Made by a program: the position numbers and the translations under genes. DNA of 64,000 nt from NCBI GenBank assembly GCA_958298945.1, contig OY282605.1, positions 1,945,811 to 2,009,810 of the forward strand, in the 5' to 3' direction. Shown here one piece after another: positions 32,057 to 43,753 of the stretch; the stretch's first letter is position 1, and each line of letters starts with the position of its first letter. A model generated the notes under the pieces. The model ran no database searches. It was given only the letters and a program-made list of their open reading frames with translations, and was not told the DNA's origin. Source of the DNA: Atherix ibis. Its lineage: Eukaryota; Arthropoda; Insecta; Diptera; Athericidae.

Positions 32057-35000
32057 AAAATCTAAATGCATGGATTATTTGAATATGTACTTAACTGTAT
32101 AAGTTATGGATGATAAAAAAAAATACGATACCGGAGGAGGGAGTGCCTATTGTATATGGACTAAAGTAGAACGGGAACGGTGGGTGTCATTTTAAATGTT
32201 CTTCTTTATTTGGGGATTTGGAGGCGCTTCTTATGGTAGAGGTTCAACGGAGATATTTGATATATTGATGAGCTATGTTCAGATTGCCTATTCTGGGCAA
32301 AAGTAGGCCATGCAACATCGAATCGATCTGAAATGAAGGAAGTCCGTCGGTGGGGGTGAGTACCAGAATCCTAAAGATAAAATGAAACATAGAAGCACCG
32401 GAACTCAGGAGCCTTGGAATCCGAATTCCGACCAAAGTATTTTGATCGCTTTAACGATTTACTCGCTTATTTGTGCACATGCCTGGAATATGAACGTGAC
32501 GCGAATGGTTAAAGTGTACTGATGCTATCGGATACGTCGGATTCAAGGACGGTCCCTGCTCAGATTGGACTCGTGCTCTGCGAACTGTAAGCTTGACGAC
32601 TCTAATTTTCAATACGAACCACCTTTCTCTTGTGTTTGGGCTGAGTGGGCGCCTGGTGGTTTTTCTTTTCCAAGTCATGTTTCATGTTGCGTTCTCCTGG
32701 GACGATAATATATCAAGTCTGCTTATGCTAAATTTCATTCTTCGCGCGACTGGTTCTTGTTATCCTGCCGTTACGTATGTCGATGCCAATGCCGCCTCTA
32801 ATGCTTCTCCTAATTCCAGTGCCAATAGCATAATACAACATGCCAGACTATTTGCAAATTGAAACGAACCACCTCCAACTCTGTCCAATTCCCGTACACC
32901 ATAAAGTAGCGTCTTTCATTCGCAGCTAATGCAAATGTTTCTCACAATCAATACTCTAACTAAAAATGTTATTGTTTTCGTTTTTTTTTATTTTCGGTTG
33001 TTTTTTTCGTTCGCTGTCAGAAGCTGACACCTTTTTCTATTGGCAAATAATTTATTACCAAAACAAATCAAAATTTGGCATATACGAATTTCCCTTACCG
33101 CAATTTACACTGGCAATTTCCATTAGAGTCAGCCGTACAGCATAGAATCACCACACACTATGTCCTCTTGAGATTGGTTGTTGGCCTGCATTACCTTACG
33201 AAATGTATTCAATTAACTCGAAGAAGACTCAATCCTCATTTATGGTAGATAGCACCTTATTGCGAGCACAACTCAATCAGCTGAATCAAATCCCACAAAT
33301 AAGAAGCAACTGGTTTTATCATAAAGAATGGAGTAAATCGAAAAGAAATCTACCCGCCATCAATCCCCAATTTCAATGTTAAACGTATGTACCAGAACTT
33401 CATCTACTTGAACTCGAACCAGTACCAATTGCCATGTCGTCGTCGACGTCCACTACCCCATCAACTCACCCTATCGATTGTTTACTGCCATAGTAAATCT
33501 GAAATTGTACTTTTGGGCGCATTTTACTTATCCTACAATTCCCTAAAACTTCACCATTTCTACACTTTGTGAACTGGTATATTTTGCCACTTCCGTCGAA
33601 TACTAACGATGACTTTATCTCTTCATTGAGAAGAGTTATGTGTAAGGATAATCGGCTAGGAGGATGCCTGTGTAGGTGGTTCTTTTTCGATTTGTTGCCA
33701 TACGCTTGAGAATCATTGCGCCAGTAACTCGTATGACATTTAAATACTAAACTGACTACAAACTCGTATATGCTCGCTCGTGTGCACAGATTGGCTGTAC
33801 TCGCATATGCCATCGGACGGGGTGGGTGATATCGATTTCTAGTAACCACGTTGTTGAACCAATCAATTAAAAATCCATTTGGGATGTTGTTTTTCCAAAT
33901 CCAGAAAGACTCTGCTACCCTGCGGGAGACAACACATAATTCAAACGTGTGTTTCTGATTTGAGGATTGCAGAAACCGATAGTGTCTGGTTTGGTATGGC
34001 ATTGGGTACATAACCACGACTACGATTTTTGTGGATTCCAAATCCCAACGGATAGATTACTAAAAGTATGAGTTCTGTGTCTGCTTGATGAATCCGTGTA
34101 CGAGTACACATTTTTCCAAAGCACATTCGAGCAAGTAAACAGGCCGGGCCACAGCTGCCATTCTCCATTAAATAAGCCCAATGATAAGTATCAGATACGG
34201 CTGCGGTAGTTTATCTCGAAAAAGTACATATACTATCAGTTATTAATATTTACTTATCAGTGTATCTAAGTGCTTCTCATACATAGTCCTTTCACATACA
34301 CACGTGAATCGGAAAGCTATTTATTAAAAAAAAATTCTATATTCAACTTTTCATCAAGGATTTGGATTTGACAATATTTAAAAAATATCAAAAATCATAT
34401 TTTTTGTTTGGTATTTTTATAAGTAATTTTATTGGAAGTAAATCATGCATGCTTAAGCGGAGATTTACTTCACAAACCAAATTTTTTGATAAAACATTTC
34501 AAATAATATAAAATTAAAAAAAAAATATTTCTTTAAAATTATTTTTCTTTTGCCGGTTTTATTGATAAAAAAACAAATTATTTAAAAATATATCTTCTTA
34601 ATAATCTGATATTCTTATATCTTTTCAATATAAATAATGATTTCTAAAAGAAATTTGATAACAAAAATTTATTTCAAGGAAAATTCTTTAAAAAACAAAA
34701 CTTTTCGGAATATTTTCATAAACGAATAAAGTTACTTCAAAATAGCTAATAAAAATATTGTAATTACACTAAAGTTGGACACCAACATAATTGTTTCATT
34801 TTTTAGAAATATTTTTAGTTCCTTAAATTTAAAGGACGTTGAAAAAAGATCGCTTAATATATCATCAAAAGTCTCATCGATAAAAATCATCGTATTCATT
34901 AAAATTGAATTATTTTTAACCTAAAGTCTCAATTATTTATATAATGTAACAGAAAACCTAAAAATTGAGATAAAAAATTGTTTTTCATTCCTTAAATTTT

Positions 35001-35603
35001 ACTAGAGAACTTAAAATTTATGTATTTTTCTTCATCTTATTTGAAAAGTTTTCCCTTTATCGCATTTATTTCATTACTTACGTGCGTTCATAAATATCCA
35101 AAATTCCTTTCGATTTTATTTGTAAGCCTAAATGTATAAGAAAGTCATTTTTTAGCCTTACAAATTCTATAATGGCTGATACCGCCCAAAAATGAAACGA
35201 ACCATGTGTATGATGAGGGTTGAAGGTGAAATGTCCCTGCCCTTGTTCGGACTGAACTCGTTCTCACACATGATACGGGCGAGATGAGGAGAGCGAATGG
35301 ATCACGATTACCTGGCACAGGTTGGAATGAATTCACAGAGAGTGGAGGGCATTTTTTCAAGTCATTTCGAGGAAATGTGCAAATGTAGTTGAAAAACGAT
35401 AGACATGACATTCTCGTTTTCAGTGCCCCATAAAATTTGTTGTTGATAGGTTTCAGATCACACGTAAAATTATGTCGCCCCTCCACGAGCCACTCTTCTC
35501 CGCTAACTTATTGACCCAAAGGATACTCGTCTATGTGAAATGGCATCAGCACTACTAAAGCCAGTCTAATACGGATGAAATAACATCGAAGGTACTCAAG
35601 CCC
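32057..35603. other. Less AT-rich stretch, no recognised gene
   Basis: From about 32150 to 34200 and 35140 to 35720 the base composition is less AT-rich than the surroundings and the sequence appears single-copy in this window. The longest open frame is 33466-34041 on the minus strand (191 codons, TTG start), without a recognisable domain or signal; shorter ones at 32451-32678 (minus), 32593-32862 (plus) and 35145-35486 (minus) are likewise unrecognised. These may be parts of host introns or conserved non-coding DNA. The interval 34310-35140 is very AT-rich. Confidence 0.45.
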
Positions 35604-35874
35604 AATCAAGGAAAGCCATTTTTCTTCGTTTTACCATCTAGAATAGCAAGGCCATCTCGACTTTATGTTTTAATTTGCCTTTCCAATAACAATAACCACA
35701 TACGACTATGTACACTCGCACATTGGGGTTGATATTTAGATGCTCGTATATTATTTTAAATTTATTTTATTCTATTCCATTTAACATTCACATTGCCTAT
35801 ATAACTCAATAGATTTCACCTTAAAGTGAGCAGTAAAATATTTTATTCTCGATATTGAAAAGTCTACTTAAATT
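35604..35874 (+). repeat. ~270-bp direct repeat left of minisatellite array 2
   Basis: Begins AATCAAGGAAAGCCATTTTT and ends GATATTGAAAAGTCTACTTA. It matches 37772-38024 with few substitutions; the right copy lacks about 18 bp present here near 35707-35725. Confidence 0.93.
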
Positions 35875-37771
35875 GTCAGTAAATACTGTCAGGAAAAATT
35901 TGTCAGAAAAAATTTGTTAGTAAAATTTTGTCAGTAAAAATTATCAGTAAACATTATAAGCAAAAAGTTGCAATGAAGAATTTTTCAACAAAATTTTGTC
36001 AGTAAAAATTGTGAGTAAAAATTTGTCAAGAAAAATTGTCAGTAAAAATTTGCCAGTAAAAATTTGTCAGTAAAAATTTTTCAATCAAAATGCATTAGTC
36101 AAAAATTTTAGTAAAAATTTGTCAGTAAAAATTTAAAGTAAAAATATGTCAGTAAAAATTTGTCAGTAAAAATGTTTAGTAAAAATTTGTCAGTAAAAAT
36201 TGTCAGTAAAAATTTTCAATAAAATTGCATTATTAAAAATTGTTAGAAGTAATTTGTCATTAAAAAATGTTACTAAAAATTTGTCAGTAAAAATTTGCCC
36301 GCAAAAATTGTCAGTGAAAATTTTTCAATAAAAATCCATCAGTAAAAAATGTTAATAAAGCTTTTTCTGTACAAATTATCAGGTAATATTGTCAGTAAAA
36401 ATTTGTCATTCAAAATTTTTCAGCAAAACCTTATCAGTAAAAATTTGTCAGTAAAAATTTGTTAGTAAAAATTAGTCAATCAATATGCATTAGCAAAAAA
36501 TTTTAGTAAAAAACTTTAGTAAAAATTTTTGTCAGTAAAAGATATTGTGTGAAAATTTGTCAGTTAAAATTTGTCAGTAAAAATTTGTCATAAAAAATTT
36601 TTCAGCAAAATTTTGTCAGTAAAAATTTGTCAAGAAAAATTTTCAGTAAAAATTTGCCACTAAAAAATTTTTAGTAAAAATATGTCAGTAAAAATTTATC
36701 CGTAAAAATTGTCAGTAAAAATTTGCCAATAAAAATGCATCAATAAAAAATGTTAGTAAAATTTTGTCAGTAGAAATTGTCAGTAAACATTGTCAGTAAA
36801 AATTTTTCAGCAAAAATTTATGAATAAAAATTTCTTAATAAAAAAACGTCAGTAAAAATTTGCCAGTACAAATTGTAGTTAAAAAATTTTATTAAAATTT
36901 TTCAGTAAACACTCAATGAAAAATTTCTGGAAAAATTTGCAGTTAAATTGTCAGTCAAAATTTTTTTTAAAATTTTTTATTAAAAATTTTTAGTAAAAAT
37001 TTGTCAGTAAAAATATGTCAGTAAAATTTATCAGTAAAAATTTGTCAGTAAAAATGTTCAGTAAAAATTTGTCAATTAAAATTTTCAGTAAAAATTCTTC
37101 AGTAAAATTTTGTCAGTAAAAATTGCTAATAAAAATTTTGTCATTAAAAATTGCCAGTAAAAATCGCCAATAAAAATTTGTCATTAAAAATTGTCAATAA
37201 AAATTTGCCAGCACAAATTTGTCAGTCAAAATTTTAAATAAAATTTTTCATTAAAAATTTGTAGTAAAAATTTTTGTCAGTAAAAGATTTTCTGTGAAGA
37301 TTTGTCAGTTAAAATTTCTCAGTAAAAACTTGTCAGTAAAAACTTGTTCGTAAAAATTTGTTAGTAAAAATTTGTCAGTAAAAATGTTCAGTAAAAATGT
37401 TCAGTAAAAATTTGTCAATTAAAATTTTCAGTAAAAATTCTTTAGTAAAAATTTGTCAGTAAAAATTGCCAATAAAAATTTTTCATTAAAAATTGTCAGT
37501 AAAAATTGCCAATAAAAATTTGTCATTTAAAATTGTCAATAGAAATTTGTCAGCACAAATTTGTTAGTCAAAATTTTCATTAAAATTTTAAGTAAAAATT
37601 CTTCAGTAAAAATTTGTCAGAAAAAATTGCCAATAAAAAGTTGTCATTAAAAATTATCAGTAAAAATTTGCCAGCACAAATTTCTCAGTAAAAATTTTTA
37701 TTAAAAGTTTTCAGTAAACACTTTTAGTAAAACTGTTCTGGAAAAATTTCCAGTAAAAAGTTGTCAGTAAA
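35875..37771 (+). repeat. Minisatellite array 2 (13-14 bp unit)
   Basis: About 1.9 kb of diverged units like GTCAGTAAAAATTT, same orientation as array 1. Longer internal blocks recur, for example GTCAATTAAAATTTTCAGTA at about 37071 and 37414 followed by similar unit order, pointing to block duplications of about 340 bp. It is bracketed by the 270-bp direct repeats. Confidence 0.97.
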
Positions 37772-38024
37772 AATCAAGGAAAGCTATTTTTTTTGTTTTA
37801 CCATCTAGAATAGCAAGAAGGCCATCTCGACTTTATGTTTTAATTTGCCTTTCCAATAACAACAACCACATAGGACTATATTGGGGTTGATATTTAGATG
37901 CTCGTATATTATTTTAAATTTATTTTATTCTATTCCATTTTACACTCACATTGGCTATATAGATTTCACCTTAAAGTGAGCAGTAAAATATTTTATTTTC
38001 GATATTGAAAAGTCTACTAAAATT
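37772..38024 (+). repeat. ~253-bp direct repeat right of minisatellite array 2
   Basis: Second copy of 35604-35874. The array ends at its first base (GTCAGTAAAAATCAAGG), and beyond its last base the sequence is unrelated to the array. Confidence 0.93.
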
Positions 38025-38352
38025 TAAGTGTTGCGATTATGTTTTTGATGGCATTCTTATTTTGTTGTTACTATTTCATTTTATTTTTCTATTATCATCT
38101 TTATACGTACACAGATAAATAGTTCAATTTATTTTATATCCTCTGAAAGGTGTTTTAAATTGCACAAATTAGTATTAAAATTCAATAAAATGCTCTTCGG
38201 CTTGATCGTTTTATAAATATTTTATTTGTAATTATTAATAAGATAATGGATTCTTATTAATTTAGGATTGAAGCTTCATATAGACTTTTAGGTGCATTTT
38301 ATAATCTATTTTAGTAAAATAAATTTTGCTTTTATTTGAAGACTTTATTTAA

Positions 38353-38571
38353 CATTATAAGCCAGCGCCCCTAGACTTGAGCAAAGTAACCTTAATACCT
38401 AAATTAGATGAATTTGTTGATCAATTGGCAAAAAATATAAATAATCTTTGGACTAAGGAGCACATCAAACAAGTATGGACATACGGCCTAAGTGAAAACT
38501 CAGATAATCACCGTAGTCCAGTACCGGTAATGAGCACATTAATTGTTAAAAATTTGATTACAATCATGTAG
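38353..38571 (+). pseudogene. Ryanodine-receptor RyR-domain fragment, decayed
   Basis: Plus-strand frame: [20 protein letters not shown], then [36 protein letters not shown], and a stop at 38569. This matches, with remembered landmarks in order, an N-terminal RyR repeat (Pfam RyR) of the insect ryanodine receptor, the giant endoplasmic-reticulum calcium-release channel: PAPLDLS-VTL-PK, VDQLA-N, NLW and GWTYGL-EDS-NHRSP. Only about 55 codons are recognisable. After NHRSP the expected HLVPY is disrupted, and upstream of HYK (stop at 38350) homology ends. The gene itself is far larger and I find no other piece in the window. It is probably a fragment carried here by duplication or retrocopying; less likely a real, diverged exon. 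Confidence 0.8.
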
Positions 38572-41500
38572 AACATGAACAGAAAACTGATGACCATAGA
38601 TGCTACTTCAACCACTAAAACTTAATATTTGGAGAAATTTTATAAGTGTGTTGAAAATTTCCATCTAAAGTAGTGAGGATTACTACTAAGAATAATTTTT
38701 TCACAAAATAATTGAACTGGTACTGTCGACGAGTATGAAACTTTTTATAACGAGCAACAGCTAATAAACGAACGAAAAAAACTTTAAGATCACAATTTAT
38801 ATTATGGTTGCGAACATAATAAGGAGAATTGACGACTTTACGAAATTTTTTCGAGAGAATAGGTTAGAATCAAAGATCATAAGTTTAAAGAGGTTTAAAG
38901 CAATGTACTCGTATTATAGACTTTGAACGTGTGTCCAACAGTCAGAGTAGTTATTTGTATTGTCCCGTATGGGCGTTCCACGTTTACAGTGTATCAAGGC
39001 ATAGTCCGTAATAGAATTTTCTTAAGCAATTATACTGCTTTTATTGTTTATTTAATTTTACATTCTATTTTATAAACCGGCTTTAGAATTTAAGGATATA
39101 TTTTAAGGGTAAATATATTTGTTAAAAAACTATTGAGTTAAGTGTATTTTGTTGTAAAACTTTAGATATATAGACAGAAACTAGTAGGAAATATAAATTG
39201 TAATACCAAAAAATTACTTTAAATTTAAGAAAAATGTAAACTTATTTAAAAAAATGAAAATTCTAGTATTTTATAATAAATTTCTACTAACAAAAGTTTT
39301 TTTTACTGTAGATAAATATGGACTTATTAAGAATTAATTAAGAACTTTGTCATCATTTTGCTTATAATATTTTTTTTTTTATATAAAATGTTGCCCAATT
39401 TTTTGTAAGACTGACGGAGACACATAATAATTAACAGATTTTAAATATTATTCTTGATAGCTAACAATAAATTAAACATTCGACATAAATTATTGAACAT
39501 CGAAAAAACTACAATTTCCTAACATAAATTCATGTTAACTTATTGGAATGAATTGAAAGCTTAAAGAAATTTCATCCTTAAAGAGAAGCGAACAATTTCT
39601 CTGTATTTTTTTCCGCTCTTTTTTTTATTTGCAAAAATAATGAATCTATTAGCATTTTTCTTTTCGTTTAAATTGAACCAAACTAAATTAGAATGTATCC
39701 AACTGGAACTATTGTACGAGTATTTTCTGATACGCATTTACAATTTACCTTTTCTTAACTAAATTTTAAGAAACTACTTTTCTCAAAGTCTTTTGTTCAC
39801 TTCAGTCTCCTATCTTAGGTGATTTTTTCTTTTTGAATAAATTGATTTGGATCGTTTATCGTAAAAAGTGATTCAAATTCAAGATAATAAGAGTCCATGA
39901 AGAAATTTTAAATTGACAATATATAGTTCATCGAATGGGAATATTAAGGGCACATACTAAAGACGACATCCACTTTGGACGATATACTAAGGTAAAGGAT
40001 GCAAATTAATATAAATGTTCTGTGAGCAAAAAAAAAAATATCAAAGAATGACACGAGAACCCTAGATCTTATTGAATGTCTTTTAAGCTAAATATATTTT
40101 CAGGAAAATACTTCCGGTATAGGAAAAAATGCCATTTGAATATATTGAACTAACCTTTTTTGGGACTCTTATTCTATAGAAAAATAAGAAAAATTTACCT
40201 GCATATTAGTGATTTGAATAGTTTTTGTCCTTGCTCGTTAGATGATAGAAAATCAATCAGTCTATAAAATATATCAGCATCCGGTAATACCTGGTGGATA
40301 TAATTTGAACAATCCGAGCATATCGAAAAAAGGGTGATCCCAATAAGGACATGCCTATACAGGTTCTGTTTCCATATTATTATATTCTGAAATTAGAACT
40401 GTAGTGTAAACGAAAAAATCGCTCAATGGGACAATATGACCTAAGAATAGAAGCAGTAACAAAGAAATTGTAAAGGATCTAAAGGAATCATAAACAAAAC
40501 ACTCAGAGAACAAACAATAATTCCATAAATCTTTGATTGTCAGACAAAGTGCGTCACACAAACTGAAAAAAATACGAGATGAACATGAAGGAAGAAATTG
40601 CTTTCCAACACGATTTCCCTTAATCGCTTCCTCCTCTTTCCAATAGCCATCATTCAATCGTTATTTTTTCAATCATCAGAAATACAATACAACAACAAAA
40701 AACAACTGAACAATAAATAAAAGTTAAGCAAACTTAAAGATGGTAAAACTATGGATGTTTGTATGTATGCAGCCGATCGAAATAATTCTGGGTATTTTGG
40801 ACATTTTAAGCCAGATTCTGAGGCTATTCAGCAGAATTTTATTGAGTGAACTTAGGCAAAAGCTTCCATCTTTTGCGTTTCGTCTCGATTTTCATCTTTT
40901 GGCGCTCCATCGATTTTTGCTTGAAGTTCAGATCTAAAATAAAATGGGAAATGAATTGAAAATTTTCAATTTTTCTACTTCTTATGGTTTTGTTTTCATT
41001 TATTTATTTTTCTATTCCTTTCATTCAAGGATTCGTTCTTATTGAAATATAGCAATTCAATACTCTGATATCATCCTACTTTATTGCCTTGCAGTTAGAA
41101 ATTCTATCTTTGATGCTCGAAATATTGGGCAGAAATACTCATAGTCCTAGGCCGTCAAACGAATTCATCAACACGCCATACTGGATTTTTTTATTTATCG
41201 AAGCGAAAAATAAAATAAAAAAAAGCAACACAAGCGAATGCTCTATCAAGTATTCTAATAAAGAATAATCTAAAGTTTACATAAACAAGACCCTTCTTTT
41301 CCCGGTTTCATCTCCGTTTTTTTCATTTTAACATCGTACAGATGACCTCGAAATTGTGAATATTCAAATTGATCTTCGGCAAATATTCTCGCCATTGTGG
41401 TGACAATAGATCCCATTGCCATTGGCATAGACATTGACATTCCGTATTACCACCATATTTCTACTCCTAAAATAATGGATGGTTTTTGGTACTCTATTCG

Positions 41501-42279
41501 ATAAGGCAAAATAATTTCTGAACATTCTTCACTGTACTGGATTTAATTCTATATGATTGCGTTTCGATTGGATGGAAATTTATTAATTTTATCCACTTCT
41601 GACTGCTCTTTTGCAAATAACTCTGAACTATGCAAAGGCGCATTTAATGGAGCAGGTCGATTGCTCATCAATAGAAAATGATCTACATTAGATGGTCTTA
41701 CAATAAATACAACAATTGTGAAAGAAATGGCCTTCTACTTCTGCTAGACCAACTAATCCTGATAATCTATTCGTCATGGAGTAAGTGTACCACGGGCGAG
41801 GCTGTCTGCATCGTATAAGATTAAACTATGACTTACCATCAATGAACTTATACTAGGAATAATTCTGTTGCTAAGAAAGTACAAAATAAATGCAAAAAAA
41901 ATATTCAACACCTAAACCTTATAACGATAATATCTCAAACTTATTATATTTTATATAATCCTCCCACAGATCCAATGTTGTCCATAAATTTGAAGTAATG
42001 CTATTACATTCCATCATAGCTTAATGGTATTATCAATTAGCCCACATAATGAGCCATAAACAGTATAAATTAAAAAATCCTTAAATTAGAATGACATTAT
42101 AGCTGCTAAATCAAATAAGATTAAACTCTTTCAAAATAATTTTCGTGTAAGTTCATTCATGTTTTTAATATTTATAAATAGTAATCAATAAATTGACACA
42201 AAAATAATAAGAAATTTTATGGTATTTAGATAATTTTAAAACAGAACTAAAAGGACTTTCTTTAAAAATATTGGAGAGA
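38572..42279. other. No gene recognised
   Basis: Long AT-rich stretch. Open frames at 40355-40657 (minus) and 40740-40937 (plus) carry hydrophobic stretches but no motif I can name. No shared repeat seen. Confidence 0.45.
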
Positions 42280-42367
42280 CCTTAACAAATTCTTAAGATA
42301 TCTAAAATTATGGGATCCTCAGTAAAAGGATCCCATAATTTTTAGATATCTTAAGAATTTGTTAAGG
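42280..42367. repeat. Hairpin 1: 40-bp arms, one indel
   Basis: CCTTAACAAATTCTTAAGAT (42280) through GGGATCCT (42319) is the exact complement of 42327-42367 apart from one extra T in the right arm; the loop is CAGTAAA. Confidence 0.97.
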
Positions 42368-42383
42368 TTATTAAAATAATAAA

Positions 42384-42493
42384 ATATTTTTGTAACAAAA
42401 ATTGAATGGAAATCTTTCACAATTCAAATTGAAGAAAATATTCTTCAATTTGAATTGTGAAAGATTTCCATTCAATTTTTGTTACAAAAATAT
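42384..42493. repeat. Hairpin 2: 53-bp perfect arms, 4-nt loop
   Basis: ATATTTTTGTAACAAAAATT (42384) through CAAATTGAAGAA (42436) is, as far as I can check by eye, exactly complementary to 42441-42493, with loop AATA. It begins 17 bp after hairpin 1 ends. Confidence 0.97.
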
Positions 42494-42590
42494 AATGTAA
42501 ACATTATAGTAAGGAAAATTTAAATATATAAAATTTATCTTGACAAGGATTAGTTAGAATATTCAAATTGTAAGAGTAGTTCTGGCTGTA

Positions 42591-42983
42591 CAGGTTCTGT
42601 GGACACTTTTTGAAAAATCACTCCGTCTGAATCCGTAAAATTTGCTGCATACGTCAGAGTGTTGCTGCATTGGTAGGAGCATACAAATAAGCCTATTACT
42701 GCTGCCTTACAGCACCAGTAAACACACTCGTTGGCCTTTTACTGCTGCTTTGATGCTGCTTTGCAAGTGAACAGACCTAAAAAAAAGGCTCGCATTAATG
42801 CAGCAAATGTGACGCAATACTCTGACGTATGCAGCAAATTTGATAAATCCGCACTTTCTTTTGGACGAAAAAAAATGTATGCAATTGAATTTTATATTCA
42901 CACTGCCATGAGAGAGTTCGGCATGCATCAAATTTGACCGATCCACACTTAGAATAATTTGTCAAAAAGTGTCCCAGAACATG
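42591..42983. mobile_element. 393-bp MITE with TA target duplication
   Basis: Ends CAGGTTCTGTGGACACTTTT and complement CATGTTCTGGGACACTTTTT, flanked by TA (42589-42590, 42984-42985). A second, inner inverted repeat pairs AAATTTGCTGCATACGTCAG (42638) with the complement of CTGACGTATGCAGCAAATTT (about 42823-42842). The interior is rich in GCTGC/GCAGC. The TA duplication fits a Tc1/mariner-mobilised non-autonomous element. Open frames on both strands (42707-42946) follow from the fold symmetry and are not genes. Confidence 0.85.
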
Positions 42984-43371
42984 TATAAATATACTACTTA
43001 TAAGTTATCCAATTTAATCACTAAGAAAAAGCGAATCTTTGATATTTAAGACATTTTTAATTAGTTTGTTTGAGCCAATTCTTCATCGAACGGGTTCGTT
43101 ATGCGATAATAAAAAACAGTCATTTTGAATGAAAATCTGAACGAGTACCTGCTAGTAATCAGTACCGACCATATTCAGAAAATCACTGAAAAATTTCCAA
43201 ATTTATAGATCAATACAAAAATTGATAAAGCAATTTATGCTTTGAAAAAAAATCAAGTAAACTTAACTCGATCCCTTTGAGGTAAGTTTTGGTAACTTTT
43301 CCGAACATTTCGGACTGTAATTCAGCAATTACTTAAAATACTTCAAAATTTCAAAATTATCTATAAAAGTA

Positions 43372-43753
43372 TTGAGTTGTTCAAAAAGTAGTTTCGTTTG
43401 CTGATGAAAACACAATAAAAGCAGTAATTGATACAAACTGGCTGAAATCACTTCGAAAGCCAATATTCATCAAAAAAAAGGTTATGGTATATGTTTGGTA
43501 GGATTTCAAACGAACCGTTTATTTTGAGCTTCTAACGAGTAACGCAACGATCAATTCTGAAGTGTACTGTCATCAGTTGTACAGATTGAATGATTCACTT
43601 AAAGAAAAAATACCAGAATTGGTCAATAGGAAAGGTATAGTGTTCCAACAGGATAATGCGAAACTATGAACAAGTTTGACCACTCGGCAAAAGATCTTAG
43701 AGCTTGGATGGGATATACTGCCTTACCCAACATACTCTCCAGATCTAGCACCG
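43372..43753 (+). mobile_element. Mariner B, left part (interrupted by LINE)
   Basis: TA at 43370-43371 then TTGAGTTGTTCAAAAAGTAG, the family B terminal repeat. The helix-turn-helix is deleted: the sequence goes from DENTIKAVIDTNW straight to KKKVMVYVW, then FKRTVYFELLTSNATINSE, NRKGIVFQQDNAKL with catalytic Asp 2, TTRQKILELGWDILPYP and TYSPDLAP. There it is broken by the LINE at 43754 and resumes at 44588. Confidence 0.9.

Noticed and set aside
33466..34041. 191-codon minus-strand open frame as a possible gene
   Set aside because: TTG start, no domain or signal recognised, no coding signature I can judge by eye; reported only as part of an unexplained stretch.
38353..38362. AG at 38360-38361 as a splice acceptor for a RyR exon
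   Set aside because: The codons before it (HYK) still fit the RyR sequence, so homology crosses the supposed splice site.
42707..42946. Overlapping open frames on both strands
   Set aside because: Both lie inside a MITE with inverted symmetry and have no protein similarity.
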